Source of the DNA: Psychrobacter sp. Pi2-1
Lineage (GTDB): Bacteria; Pseudomonadota; Gammaproteobacteria; Pseudomonadales; Moraxellaceae
Reading direction: 5' to 3'
Length of the DNA stretch: 64,000 nucleotides
Assembly: GCF_904846645.1 (NCBI RefSeq)
Contig: NZ_CAJHBO010000006.1
Span: 1-64,000 of the forward strand
Made by a program: the position numbers and the translations under genes. Each line of letters begins with the position of its first letter. Positions within the stretch are counted from its first letter, which is position 1. Shown here piece after piece: positions 29,501-38,707 of the stretch. The notes under the pieces were generated by a model. It was not told the origin of the DNA, ran no database searches, and worked only from the letters and a program-made list of their open reading frames with translations.

Positions 29501-30583
29501 GTGATAACCATTGAAGATAACGCTCAGCAAAGTGAGATTTCTATTGAACCCGCTATGATAGATAATTCAACTAGCACTAAGATAGTTACACCTGAATTGC
29601 CTAACGATGATAGGGTGTCAGAGACACCACTTGCTCGTAGCCACTTAGCACAAAAACATCATTACCCATCAATTAGTAGCGGCCCTAATCATGACTCTCA
29701 TCTTCAAATCGAATCTCAGACCACCAGCTTAGCAGTCGAAGCTGTGGTCTCTATCATCATTAATGGGATTCATTATGCTGTGCTGATGGCCAGTCCACAT
29801 CAGCTAGAGTATTTGGCTGTTGGTTTTTTATTTAGCGAAGGCTTAATTCAATACAGTCACGAGTTACTCGACTGGGAAGTGACTCACCTTGCAGATGTCG
29901 CTAGCTATCAGCAGTTTGCTCAAGATTCGAATGATGAAAGCCTTGACTCAGTATCAATTGAGCAAAGCTTAGAACAATTTCAAGATTACGATATCTATGT
30001 CGTGGAACTAGTATTAAGCCAACGCTGCCATCAACGTATCCAAGCACAAAAACGGCAGCTCGCAGGGCGCACAGGCTGCGGTATGTGCGGTATTACTGGA
30101 TTAACACAAGCTTTGCCTGATTTAAGTGCTTACTCTCAAAGCAGTCTACAGTCCGACCATAATCAACCGACAAGCAACGATAGTGCTAAGACGACTGTTC
30201 CAAGTCTTGACTACCTACTGGCACTGCGTCAACAAGTGGATACCGCGCAGCATACACATCAGCTGACAGGTGCGGTACATGCCGCAGCAACGATACATAA
30301 TCAGCAGCTGTGTTTATTTGAGGATGTAGGCCGCCATAATGCACTTGATAAACTTATCGGTTGGCAATTACGCCAAAAAGCAGACGTTAGCTGTGTGCTC
30401 ATGACTTCGCGTCTCTCTATTGAGCTGGTTCAAAAGTCTATTCGAAGTCAAATCCCGTGGCTAGTTGGCATGTCAGCACCTACCAGTACAGCAGTGCGCG
30501 TGGCGAAGCGTTATGGCCTTGGATTGGCTGGATTTTTACGTGATAACCGAGTCACTTACTACACCAAACAAGATAATATATAA
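29501..30583 (+). CDS. fdhD: Formate dehydrogenase accessory sulfurtransferase FdhD
   Basis: A 360-residue FdhD, which passes sulfur from IscS to the molybdenum cofactor of FdhF-type enzymes. The family core runs from about residue 75: LMASPHQLEYLAVGFLFSEG, the catalytic cysteine pair in TGCGMCGITG, HAAATI, EDVGRHNALDKLIG and TSRLSIELVQK. It is longer than typical (about 280) because of a Ser/Asn-rich N-terminal extension and an insertion after the Cys pair. The start is taken as GTG 29501; an ATG 18 codons on is an alternative. It lies 94 bp after the oxidoreductase gene, its expected client. Confidence 0.9.
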   Translation: MITIEDNAQQSEISIEPAMIDNSTSTKIVTPELPNDDRVSETPLARSHLAQKHHYPSISSGPNHDSHLQIESQTTSLAVEAVVSIIINGIHYAVLMASPHQLEYLAVGFLFSEGLIQYSHELLDWEVTHLADVASYQQFAQDSNDESLDSVSIEQSLEQFQDYDIYVVELVLSQRCHQRIQAQKRQLAGRTGCGMCGITGLTQALPDLSAYSQSSLQSDHNQPTSNDSAKTTVPSLDYLLALRQQVDTAQHTHQLTGAVHAAATIHNQQLCLFEDVGRHNALDKLIGWQLRQKADVSCVLMTSRLSIELVQKSIRSQIPWLVGMSAPTSTAVRVAKRYGLGLAGFLRDNRVTYYTKQDNI

Positions 30584-31351
30584 AAATTCACTTCTACTTG
30601 TTCATTGAAAGCACCCGTCTATCGCCCATCATCTATTTCTTTCTAATGAAAGTTTCAGTTACTTACTCATGGTTATAATTTAGCTCATATTGATATATCA
30701 CTCGATGCTACTCATAATAAAGCCCTATCTTTCAATACTTTATTAAACATATTATTAAATCTCTTTAAATAAATACTTATATGTTACCTTCAGTCATTGT
30801 CTGGTAAATATCGGATAATGTTTGAGGTTGGTGACATAATAGGTTACTCTTACCGCGCAAATATGTTACAGGTACTTAACAAATATGTAGTTTTACTTAT
30901 TAATGCCGCTTGGTAATACATCAATCGCAATAGATAAGTAGAGACTTCCTACCTATTGCTTGTTACAGCTGATAAGGCTGTCTAAATCGAGTTCGGGTCA
31001 TGCCATCATGGCTTAGTGCTTATTCGTAATTCCGCTATAGACACTCATCACATGAGTTTTCTTTAGCATGTAGCTACCTTTGTGTATGCCTATTAATAGC
31101 GTAATGGTTTACCCATTAACTGACGTCTATTGAGAGTAGTCCCTGTCTTTTTGATTTGACACTATTTGTCTCATCAAGATTTGGGCGTGACACTTAGCAT
31201 TTGCTTACCACTACAGTTGGTATTTTCGCTATTTATATTAGCCACATATGTTCGGTATGAGGGCTGTGTAGGCTGTGCTGTATTCCTAATGGTTTGGTAT
31301 CTTTCATTTTACTGAACTTTATTCATCAACTAACAATTGCGAGGTCTGAGT
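30584..31351. other. Long intergenic region upstream of the symporter gene
   Basis: About 770 bp without a gene. Composition is mixed and I see no known riboswitch, repeat or ORF with a ribosome site. It may hold a long 5' leader for the symporter. Confidence 0.4.
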
Positions 31352-33016
31352 TTGAAAACTGAGTCATTGTTCCAATTTTCATCATTAACGATTATTTTAT
31401 TATTATTAGCATTTTATGGCGGCACCTATTTACTGTCCTTATTAATCAAAAAAGATAAAGAAACAACTTCTGGGTTTATGGTCGCAGGTCACGGTGTTGG
31501 CTTTGGTATGGGTGCAGCCAGCATGACCGCCACTTGGATTTGGGCAGCCTCATTTTACGCTGCGGCCACCTCTGGCTATAAGTACGGCGTATCAGGGCCG
31601 ATACATTATGGCTTTTGGGGTGCATTGATGATTTTATTCATCTACCCTTTTGGTATGCGCTTTCGTGAATTGGCACCAGATGGCCATACACTAGGTGAAC
31701 TGATTCATGCCCGCCACGGTTCATCAAGCCAATTAATCTTAGCCATATCCAATATTATGGGCAGTTTAATTAGCTTGATGGTCAACTTTACCGCTGCTGG
31801 GGCATTGGTGTCAGTCCTGTCGCCATTATCGTTCCAAACAGGGGTAATGATCGCAGGTATCGGTGTCCTGAGTTATACATTGACATCAGGGTTTCGAGCA
31901 TCTGTCTTTACGGATTTCGCCCAGTTGGTCGCTCTAATGGCCATTGGCATTGTCATTATTCCCGCCGTGTTATTTGGCATGGGTGGCCCTGAGGTTATGG
32001 TCAGCGGGCTGTCGAACCTGACGTTAGAGCAGCAGAACTTTTTCTCCTCTGAGGCATTCTTTCAACAAGGTGCGCCTTACTTCGTCGCTGTATTAGCATA
32101 TGCTATCGGTAATCAAACCATCACTCAGCGCCTATTTGCGATTGATAAAACTAAGATTAAAGCGACGTTTATCACTGCTACAGTCGGCTATGCTGGTATC
32201 GTTATTGGTCTTGGAATGATTGGACTAATGGCTGTGACGATTGGCGTGGAGCCACTCGATGGCAATATGAATAACCTCATTCCTCAAATGGTCAGTACTT
32301 ATCTGCATCCTGTCTTTATCGCCTTATTCTTTATCTTAGTGATTGGGTCGTTGTCCTCGACCGCTGACTCAGATTTATCAGCGCTATCAACCATTATGAT
32401 GGCGGATGTCTACGGTAAAAATATCGCCAAAAAAGGCCATGTTAAACCTAAAACAATGATGCTAATTGGTCGCGGCACGATGATTGTTGCGACAGCAGCT
32501 GGACTAATTTTTGCGAGCTTTAAGCTCGATATTCTCGTCATGCTAGTATTTGTTGGTGCACTATGGGGGGCTATTGTCTTCCCTGTTATCGCCAGTGTGT
32601 TTTGGAGTCGCGTCACCAACACTGCCTTTACCTCAGCAGTTATCGTCGGACTACTCTTATTTTGCGTTGCCCGTTTCGAATTACTCCCAATCACTGGTGT
32701 CACTGCCCTATTCTTTGAAATACTGGCTAGTGTCGGTGCAGCCGTCGTTATTGGTCTAATGGTCTTTGGGTTCTTAGGTCGTAAGATTGGCATGGTCGCC
32801 GCAGTTATCACGCTAGTGCTGATGCTTATCTTCGCTACTGGCTTCTTACGTCAATATATGGTCCTGCTAGCCTCTCTAACAGCTTACGGCGCTAGTACCG
32901 TCGTCTGTGTGATTATCAGCCTGATGGGAGACGAACACTTCGACTTCGACTTAATTAAGCAGCGTGTGGGCAATTACGATAAAAAGTCGGAAATCCCATC
33001 GTCACTTAAATCTTAA
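31352..33016 (+). CDS. Sodium/solute symporter (SSS family)
   Basis: A 554-residue inner-membrane symporter of the SSS/PutP superfamily with about 13 hydrophobic segments. It has the family block IGSLSSTADSDLSALSTIMM and an early GFMVAGHGVGFGMGAASMTATWIWAASF segment. The closest relatives known to me sit among urea or unknown-solute SSS carriers; substrate not predicted. I chose the TTG at 31352, 7 bp after GAGG; an upstream TTG at 31337 in the same frame is possible, and no ATG lies before the first helix. It is followed within 90 bp by a 44-residue membrane protein that looks like its partner. Confidence 0.85.
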   Translation: MKTESLFQFSSLTIILLLLAFYGGTYLLSLLIKKDKETTSGFMVAGHGVGFGMGAASMTATWIWAASFYAAATSGYKYGVSGPIHYGFWGALMILFIYPFGMRFRELAPDGHTLGELIHARHGSSSQLILAISNIMGSLISLMVNFTAAGALVSVLSPLSFQTGVMIAGIGVLSYTLTSGFRASVFTDFAQLVALMAIGIVIIPAVLFGMGGPEVMVSGLSNLTLEQQNFFSSEAFFQQGAPYFVAVLAYAIGNQTITQRLFAIDKTKIKATFITATVGYAGIVIGLGMIGLMAVTIGVEPLDGNMNNLIPQMVSTYLHPVFIALFFILVIGSLSSTADSDLSALSTIMMADVYGKNIAKKGHVKPKTMMLIGRGTMIVATAAGLIFASFKLDILVMLVFVGALWGAIVFPVIASVFWSRVTNTAFTSAVIVGLLLFCVARFELLPITGVTALFFEILASVGAAVVIGLMVFGFLGRKIGMVAAVITLVLMLIFATGFLRQYMVLLASLTAYGASTVVCVIISLMGDEHFDFDLIKQRVGNYDKKSEIPSSLKS

Positions 33017-33100
33017 ATCAAAGTCGCTTTATCCAAGTGCCGATTGGCCAGAAGTATTTGGCTAATCGCTACTTACTTAGCGATATTATAAGGAGATATC

Positions 33101-33235
33101 ATGGACAACGTTTTTATCTACGGCTTATATATCTTAATTTGGCCCGCCATTACTCTTGGCGTACTCGTATTAATTTGCACGGCCACTTATCGTGATGTGA
33201 AAAGTGCCAAACGTAACAATAAAGATATTGTTTAG
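33101..33235 (+). CDS. Small single-helix membrane protein, putative transporter small subunit
   Basis: A 44-residue protein (MDNVFIYGLYILIWPAIT..., ending KSAKRNNKDIV). It has one membrane helix with Trp-Pro in the middle and a basic cytoplasmic tail. AAGGAG lies 6 bp before the ATG. Such short proteins recur next to SSS symporter genes and are usually named putative transporter small subunits; their job is unproven. It probably shares the symporter transcript. Confidence 0.75.
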   Translation: MDNVFIYGLYILIWPAITLGVLVLICTATYRDVKSAKRNNKDIV

Positions 33236-33416
33236 CGCACTATATTTTAAACCATCATCATTAAACACTGGTTTACTAATAGTTTGAAAAAGCCTATTAA
33301 CAGTATAAACGCTTCTAAATTGGGGCTAAATATAGATAAGATAATAAATAAGCTGTTTTTAATGAAAAAAGGACTTGTAATTTACTATATTTTTGCTAAT
33401 ATAGGCGACCTTGATT

Positions 33417-33490
33417 GGCTGGATGGCAGAGTGGTCATGCAGCGGACTGCAACTCCGTTAACGCCGGTTCGATTCCGACTCCAGCCTCCA
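33417..33490 (+). tRNA. tRNA-Cys (anticodon GCA)
   Basis: A 74-nt cloverleaf including an encoded CCA. The acceptor arms GGCTGGA and TCCAGCC pair perfectly, the anticodon loop CTGCAAC carries GCA, and the T-loop GGTTCGATTCC is canonical. Confidence 0.96.
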
Positions 33491-33614
33491 ATTATTTATT
33501 AACTTTACGTTAATTTTGGCTTGCATTATTATCACAACCGATTATAATAGCGACCAATTATCTAGTAACTAGATGGTCTATCAGCTAGTTTACATTTTAG
33601 ATAAAACAAGTTTT

Positions 33615-33701
33615 GCCCGGGTGGTGAAATTGGTAGACACAAGGGATTTAAAATCCCTCGCTAGCAATAGCGTGCCGGTTCAAGTCCGGCTCCGGGTACC
33701 A
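33615..33701 (+). tRNA. tRNA-Leu (anticodon TAA), island integration site
   Basis: An 87-nt class II tRNA with the long variable arm. Anticodon stem-loop GGGATTTAAAATCCC has TAA; the D-arm (GGTGGTGAAATTGGTAGACAC) and acceptor (with the G1-U72 pair seen in E. coli tRNA-Leu) are as expected, and CCA is encoded. Its last 17 bases are repeated at 60213, the far end of the genomic island, so the gene was kept whole while serving as attachment site. Confidence 0.97.
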
Positions 33702-33704
33702 TTA
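33685..33704 (+). repeat. attL core of the genomic island (tRNA 3' end)
   Basis: The 20-bp core beginning TCCGGCTCCGGG covers the tRNA-Leu 3' end plus three bases. It recurs exactly at 60213-60232. An integrase gene of the tRNA-targeting type starts 160 bp away, inward. Confidence 0.9.
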
Positions 33705-33733
33705 TATAGTTCTATGCTATCTCATAGAGTAGA

Positions 33734-33759
33734 CAAAGCCCCTGATATCAGGGGCTTTG
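33734..33759 (+). terminator. Terminator after tRNA-Leu, island-borne copy
   Basis: A perfect hairpin, CAAAGCCCCTGA with TCAGGGGCTTTG. The same hairpin occurs at 60251-60276, after the attR core, where it would be the original chromosomal terminator of this tRNA. Confidence 0.8.
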
Positions 33760-33813
33760 CTGTATCTGACGTCTTATACTGTCCTGTCTTATCTAGCCCA
33801 ATCCGTGCATATA

Positions 33814-33850
33814 ATGTACACTGTGATGTACACTGGTTTCTAAATGTACA
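33814..33850. repeat. ATGTACACT repeats at island left end
   Basis: ATGTACACT occurs at 33814-33822 and 33826-33834, and ATGTACA again at 33844-33850, just before the integrase gene. Related TGTACAC sites lie at the right end (60134-60153). They are candidates for integrase arm sites or an integrase autoregulation operator; function is inferred. Confidence 0.5.
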
Positions 33851-33864
33851 TTGAGGGTGTCGTC

Positions 33865-35226
33865 ATGGAAGAGCGCAAACCTATTAGCTCCGATCGGAGT
33901 ATTAGTAGCCACAAAGCTGCTGACAAAGAATACCTAGTGACTGTCAGACATCATCCAATGCTTTACCTTATGGTCAGACCAAATGGTACTAAGTCTTGGC
34001 TTTATCGCTATAAGTCCCCTACCTTATCTAAAAATAAACGTATCTCACTGGGTGTCTACCCAAGTGTGTCGTTTGCGCGCGCCTGTGAGATGTGGCGTGA
34101 CTATGAAGAACTGCTTAGCCGTAATATTGACCCAAAAGACTATCGTGAAGAAGAAAAGAAAATACTGTTAAGCAATTCTAATAACAGCTTTAATCGTTTT
34201 GCTTGGGAGTATTTTGATAGCTTAGATCAAACGCAAAAGCGCAATACACTTATTCGTAAAAGAGGTCGGCTTGAGCTGATTTGTTCCTACATTGGCAATG
34301 AGCCGATTAGTGAGATCAGCTCGCCTAAAATGCTTGAAGTATTATTAGCCATCCAAGCCAACTCATTAAACAAAGCTGGCAAGCCCACAGATAAGGCTGA
34401 ACGCTGCGCAGGTATCGCAAGTGACGTATTTGTCTATGCTGGCGCTCGCGGCTTCTGTACGAGCAATCCTGCGGCTCTTATTAAAAGTCAACTTGCTAAG
34501 TCAAACTACGGTCATCGTCCTGCGATCACTAAGCCTAAACAGCTTGCTAAGCTAATGCGTGACATAGAGACTATAGAAGGTGATCCAAACACCATAAATT
34601 CCCTTAGGCTATTAGCATTACTGTTTGTGCGTAATGGTGATCTAAGGCGTATGCGTTGGGCTGATTTGGATTTGGATGTTGGCAGGTGGACATTAAAGCC
34701 GCTAAAGGGACAAGGCAAAGTAAACATGGTCAAGGATATGGTCGTGCCCCTACCTCGCCAAGCCGTAGCTATCTTACGAGAACAGCAAAAAATCAATGGC
34801 CATACTCCATATGTGTTTTTTAGCCAGACGGCAAAAAAGCATCAGATTATCTCTGATGCAACGGCGAATAAGCGATTAAAAGATTTAGGCTATAAAGACA
34901 TTCACTGCGCCCACGGCTTTAGAGCGACAGCAAAGACCATCCTACAAGAGCAGCTAAAATATCCGCTTGTGCTTGTTGAGATGGCATTAGGTCATACGAC
35001 TAAAGATCCCAATGGAACCGCCTATGGGCGGTTTGAATACATCGATGATCGTAGCGAGATGATGCAAAACTGGGCGGACTATTTAGACGCATTGCGAGAA
35101 GGTAGAGATACCGCTAAGTTTAGAGCCGATGCAAAAGACGACGCTAATTCTAGCTCCCAGCTGCAAGCGTTAATTGCTGAATTGGGAGAGGATCAGGTGT
35201 TAGCCCTATTGAAGAATAAGGCTTAA
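33865..35226 (+). CDS. Site-specific tyrosine recombinase, P4-integrase type
   Basis: A 453-residue integrase: an N-terminal DUF4102-like arm-binding domain (about residues 20-100, SWLYRYKSPTLSKNKRISLGVYPSVS), a core-binding domain, and a C-terminal catalytic domain. Catalytic residues seen: Arg in FVRNGDLRRMRW (about 255), HGFRATAKT (His 350, Arg 353), LGHTT, and Tyr 387 in TAYGRFEY. It inserts and excises the island at tRNA-Leu. ATG 33865 is preferred over 33844, with GAGGG 8 bp before it. A hairpin terminator follows. All catalytic residues are present, so the island may still be mobile. Confidence 0.93.
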   Translation: MEERKPISSDRSISSHKAADKEYLVTVRHHPMLYLMVRPNGTKSWLYRYKSPTLSKNKRISLGVYPSVSFARACEMWRDYEELLSRNIDPKDYREEEKKILLSNSNNSFNRFAWEYFDSLDQTQKRNTLIRKRGRLELICSYIGNEPISEISSPKMLEVLLAIQANSLNKAGKPTDKAERCAGIASDVFVYAGARGFCTSNPAALIKSQLAKSNYGHRPAITKPKQLAKLMRDIETIEGDPNTINSLRLLALLFVRNGDLRRMRWADLDLDVGRWTLKPLKGQGKVNMVKDMVVPLPRQAVAILREQQKINGHTPYVFFSQTAKKHQIISDATANKRLKDLGYKDIHCAHGFRATAKTILQEQLKYPLVLVEMALGHTTKDPNGTAYGRFEYIDDRSEMMQNWADYLDALREGRDTAKFRADAKDDANSSSQLQALIAELGEDQVLALLKNKA

Positions 35227-35256
35227 GCACCTGACTTTTAAATAAATTGAGAAATA

Positions 35257-35289
35257 TAATATTAGCTAAAAAGCTAATATTAGTGTTTT
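35257..35289 (+). terminator. Terminator of the integrase gene
   Basis: The perfect 11-bp arms TAATATTAGCT and AGCTAATATTA have a 4-base A loop and are followed by GTGTTTTCTC. The stem is AT-rich, so strength is moderate. Confidence 0.6.
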
Positions 35290-35380
35290 CTCATTCTATT
35301 AATATATAAAAATTGACATACTTACAGCATCAATAATAACTACTACCCTACTAATTCATCACCCAACTAAAAGCTGACCC

Positions 35381-38300
35381 ATGAAACTTATAGACAACTT
35401 GAACCACAGATTCGGCGATGACATAAAAGAACATCTACATACTGGCTCCAAGCTACAGATAGCAGCCTCTTTCTTTTCTATCTATGCTTATGCGGCGCTA
35501 AAGCAAGAGCTTAAGAACATCGACGGTATGCAGTTCTTATTCACCTCGCCTACTTTTATTCCTGATGGCGTTACTGATAAATTCAAAAAAGAAAAGCGTG
35601 AATTTGTTATACCAAAGCTTGATAGAGAGGATAGTCTCTATGGTACTGAATTTGAGATTCATCTTAGAAACAAGCTAACTCAAAAAGCTATTGCTAGAGA
35701 ATGTGCAGACTGGATACGTAACAAAGCTGTCTTTAAGTCCAATACTACTAATTCGCCCATGCAAGAATTTGTATGCGTTAAAGATACTTCATCATCATTT
35801 ACTTATATGCCTATCCAAGGCTTTACTCCTGTTGGGCTTGGCTATGAAAAAGGGGACGCTGTCTCAAACATGGTCAATCGGTTTGATTCAGACTATGCGC
35901 TACCCTATCTCAATTTATTCAATCAAATATGGCAAGATCAGCAAAAGGTGACTGATATCACTGATGAGATCGTTCGTCATATCGAGTCAGTTTATCAAGA
36001 GAACGATCCTGAGCGTATATACTTTTTAATACTCTACAATATCTTTAAAGAGTTTCTTGAAGACTTGAATGAAGACGTCATGCCTAACGACCTGACAGGT
36101 TACCATGACACACTTATCTGGCAAAAGCTCTATAACTTTCAAACCGATGCGGCAGTCGGTATCATCAATAAGCTTGAGACCTACAATGGCTGTATCTTAG
36201 CGGATAGCGTAGGTTTAGGTAAAACCTTTACTGCCCTTGCCGTCGTTAAATATTACGAGCTACGCAATAAGAGTGTATTGGTTCTTTGCCCCAAAAAGCT
36301 TGGCGCTAACTGGACTAACTATAACGCCAATTTAACCACCAATATCTTTGCCAAAGACCGTTTCAACTACGACGTGCTCTTTCATACCGATCTTTCGAGA
36401 AATAGCGGTGAGACTTTGGGCATAGACTTAGCTAAAATCAATTGGGGCAATTACGATTTAGTGGTGATTGATGAGTCGCATAACTTTCGTAACCGAGACA
36501 ACTTTAAAGACAAAAAGACTCGCTATGATCGCTTAATGGAGCAAGTCATCCAGCAAGGCGTAAAAACAAAAGTGCTGATGCTATCAGCCACTCCTGTAAA
36601 CAATCGCTTTAACGATTTAAAAAACCAGCTGGCTTTAGCATATGAAGGTGATAGTAAGCATCTTGATGATAAGCTTGATACTAAACGCGATATTGAGACT
36701 ATCTTTAGAAATGCACAAGCCAGTTTTAACAATTGGTCAAAATTACCCGTAGAGCATCGCACCACTAAAGCAATACTAGATATGCTCGATTTTGATTTCT
36801 TTAAGCTACTAGACAGTGTCACCATTGCACGCTCGCGCAAGCACATTCAACAATTTTATGATACAAAAGAGGTCGGTCAGTTCCCGACACGTCTAAAGCC
36901 ACTATCATACCGCTGTGCGATTACAGCAGATGAGAGCGTGACCTTTAATCAGATTTATAAGGATTTAGCATCCATTAGAATGGTTGTATATGCGCCTCTC
37001 ACGTATATTTTTCCTAGTGCTTTAGAAAAGTATGAAGACCTATACGACACTGAGATTGAAGGTAAAGGAAGCCTCAAACAACAAGATCGTGAAAAAAGCT
37101 TACAAGCTTTGATGACGGTTAACTTGCTCAAACGACTAGAGAGCTCTGTGTATGCTTTTCGTCTGACGTTACATAACTTAAAAGACCGCTTAGAGCAAGC
37201 GCTATCTAGTATCACTGAGTATCAAGCTCGAAAAAGTAATGATTTGCTGTCTATTGATATTGGCACAGGATATGATGAAAATGCCCATGATGAAGGACTT
37301 GATGAGCCAACCAATCCCAACGATTGGGTGGGCGGTAAGCTTAAAGTTCATCTTGATGATATGGATATACTAAGATGGCATACCGATTTAGAAGCAGATT
37401 ATGCTATCGTGAGACGGCTAATCACTACTATTAGTACGGTTACACCAGAGCGTGATCATAAGCTACAACATCTTAAAGGGCATCTGATTGATAAAATCAA
37501 TAATCCTATAAACTCAGGTAATCAGAAGGTGCTGATCTTCACAGCTTTTGCCGATACTGCTAATTACTTATATGAGCATATAGCGCCAGAACTATTACAC
37601 GACTATAGCTTACATACTGCTAAGATAACGGGTACTGAAAATCATTCAACTATCAAAAGCATGGTAGTTAGCCGTAAGGGTTACGACATGCAAGGACTAC
37701 TGACTTTATTTTCGCCTAGATCTAAACAAAAAAGCGAGATCTTTCCAGATGAGACCCGTGAGATAGACATACTTATAGCCACAGACTGTATCTCTGAAGG
37801 GCAAAACTTACAAGATTGTGATTACCTTATCAATTATGATATTCACTGGAACCCTGTGCGTATTATTCAGCGCTTCGGACGTATAGACCGCATTGGCTCT
37901 AGCAATGAGCAAATACAGTTGGTCAACTACTGGCCAGATATCAGCTTAGACGAGTACATTAATCTACGTGAACGTGTCGAGAATCGCATGATCATTGTCG
38001 ATATGGCGAGCACGGGTGATGACAACGTACTGAGTGCCAAGGCTAATGATATTGCTTACCGTCATGAGCAACTCAAGCGTTTGCAAACTGAGGTTTTAGA
38101 TTTAGAGGATGCCAATACAGGTGTGTCTATCACTGACTTAGGTCTCAACGATTTTCGCATGGATCTGCTTAGCTATTTGGATGCGAACCCTAACCTAAAG
38201 CGTCTGCCTAATGGCTTACACGCGGTCGTCCCTGCTGCTGACGAGTTGGGATTACCAGCTGGCGTTATCTTTGCTCTAAAATCGCGTCAAGTCTCTACAG

Positions 38301-38707
38301 TAGACGGTGAAAAGACCAACCAGCTCTACCCTTATTATCTCATGTATATTGATAATGACGGCAATATAATAGCTGACTATACACAAGCGAAGCATCTACT
38401 GGGTTTAGCGCGGCAAGCATGTCGTGGAAAACCCGAACCTATACTAGCAGTATGCGAGACCTTCAATCAGCGCACCGCTGACGGTCAAGATATGAGCCAT
38501 TATAGTTTGCTCCTCGACTTAACCATTGAAGCGATAAAGAACGTTAAAGCGGATAAAGACATCGACAGTCTATTTAGTGGCATGACGACTACCGCTTTAA
38601 AAAACGACTTAAATGAGCTGAATGATTTTGAGCTTATTGGTTTTATCGTAGTAGAAAAGCTTACTTCATCCAACGTTCAACAAACCAGTACAACTAGCGA
38701 GTTATGA
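35381..38707 (+). CDS. SNF2-like helicase with PLD-like N-terminal domain
   Basis: A 1108-residue superfamily 2 helicase/translocase. Residues 1-150 resemble the PLD-like N-terminal domain found in defence helicases (GSKLQIAASFFSIYAYAALK), but no HKD catalytic motif is visible. The motor has Walker A DSVGLGKTFTAL (Lys about 281), DESH box VVIDESHNF (364-367), motif III LMLSATPVNN, and C-terminal motifs ATDCISEGQNLQ and IQRFGRIDRIG (about 830-840), as in RapA/SNF2 proteins. Residues 870-1108 have no domain I can name. It is the first gene of a four-gene operon; its stop overlaps the next ATG (ATGA). Probable role: ATP-driven DNA translocation or remodelling in anti-phage defence, inferred from family and context. 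Confidence 0.9.
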   Translation: MKLIDNLNHRFGDDIKEHLHTGSKLQIAASFFSIYAYAALKQELKNIDGMQFLFTSPTFIPDGVTDKFKKEKREFVIPKLDREDSLYGTEFEIHLRNKLTQKAIARECADWIRNKAVFKSNTTNSPMQEFVCVKDTSSSFTYMPIQGFTPVGLGYEKGDAVSNMVNRFDSDYALPYLNLFNQIWQDQQKVTDITDEIVRHIESVYQENDPERIYFLILYNIFKEFLEDLNEDVMPNDLTGYHDTLIWQKLYNFQTDAAVGIINKLETYNGCILADSVGLGKTFTALAVVKYYELRNKSVLVLCPKKLGANWTNYNANLTTNIFAKDRFNYDVLFHTDLSRNSGETLGIDLAKINWGNYDLVVIDESHNFRNRDNFKDKKTRYDRLMEQVIQQGVKTKVLMLSATPVNNRFNDLKNQLALAYEGDSKHLDDKLDTKRDIETIFRNAQASFNNWSKLPVEHRTTKAILDMLDFDFFKLLDSVTIARSRKHIQQFYDTKEVGQFPTRLKPLSYRCAITADESVTFNQIYKDLASIRMVVYAPLTYIFPSALEKYEDLYDTEIEGKGSLKQQDREKSLQALMTVNLLKRLESSVYAFRLTLHNLKDRLEQALSSITEYQARKSNDLLSIDIGTGYDENAHDEGLDEPTNPNDWVGGKLKVHLDDMDILRWHTDLEADYAIVRRLITTISTVTPERDHKLQHLKGHLIDKINNPINSGNQKVLIFTAFADTANYLYEHIAPELLHDYSLHTAKITGTENHSTIKSMVVSRKGYDMQGLLTLFSPRSKQKSEIFPDETREIDILIATDCISEGQNLQDCDYLINYDIHWNPVRIIQRFGRIDRIGSSNEQIQLVNYWPDISLDEYINLRERVENRMIIVDMASTGDDNVLSAKANDIAYRHEQLKRLQTEVLDLEDANTGVSITDLGLNDFRMDLLSYLDANPNLKRLPNGLHAVVPAADELGLPAGVIFALKSRQVSTVDGEKTNQLYPYYLMYIDNDGNIIADYTQAKHLLGLARQACRGKPEPILAVCETFNQRTADGQDMSHYSLLLDLTIEAIKNVKADKDIDSLFSGMTTTALKNDLNELNDFELIGFIVVEKLTSSNVQQTSTTSEL

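Noticed and set aside
33573-33854. 93-codon frame across tRNA-Leu
   Set aside because: It runs through the tRNA gene and its terminator, so coding is very unlikely.
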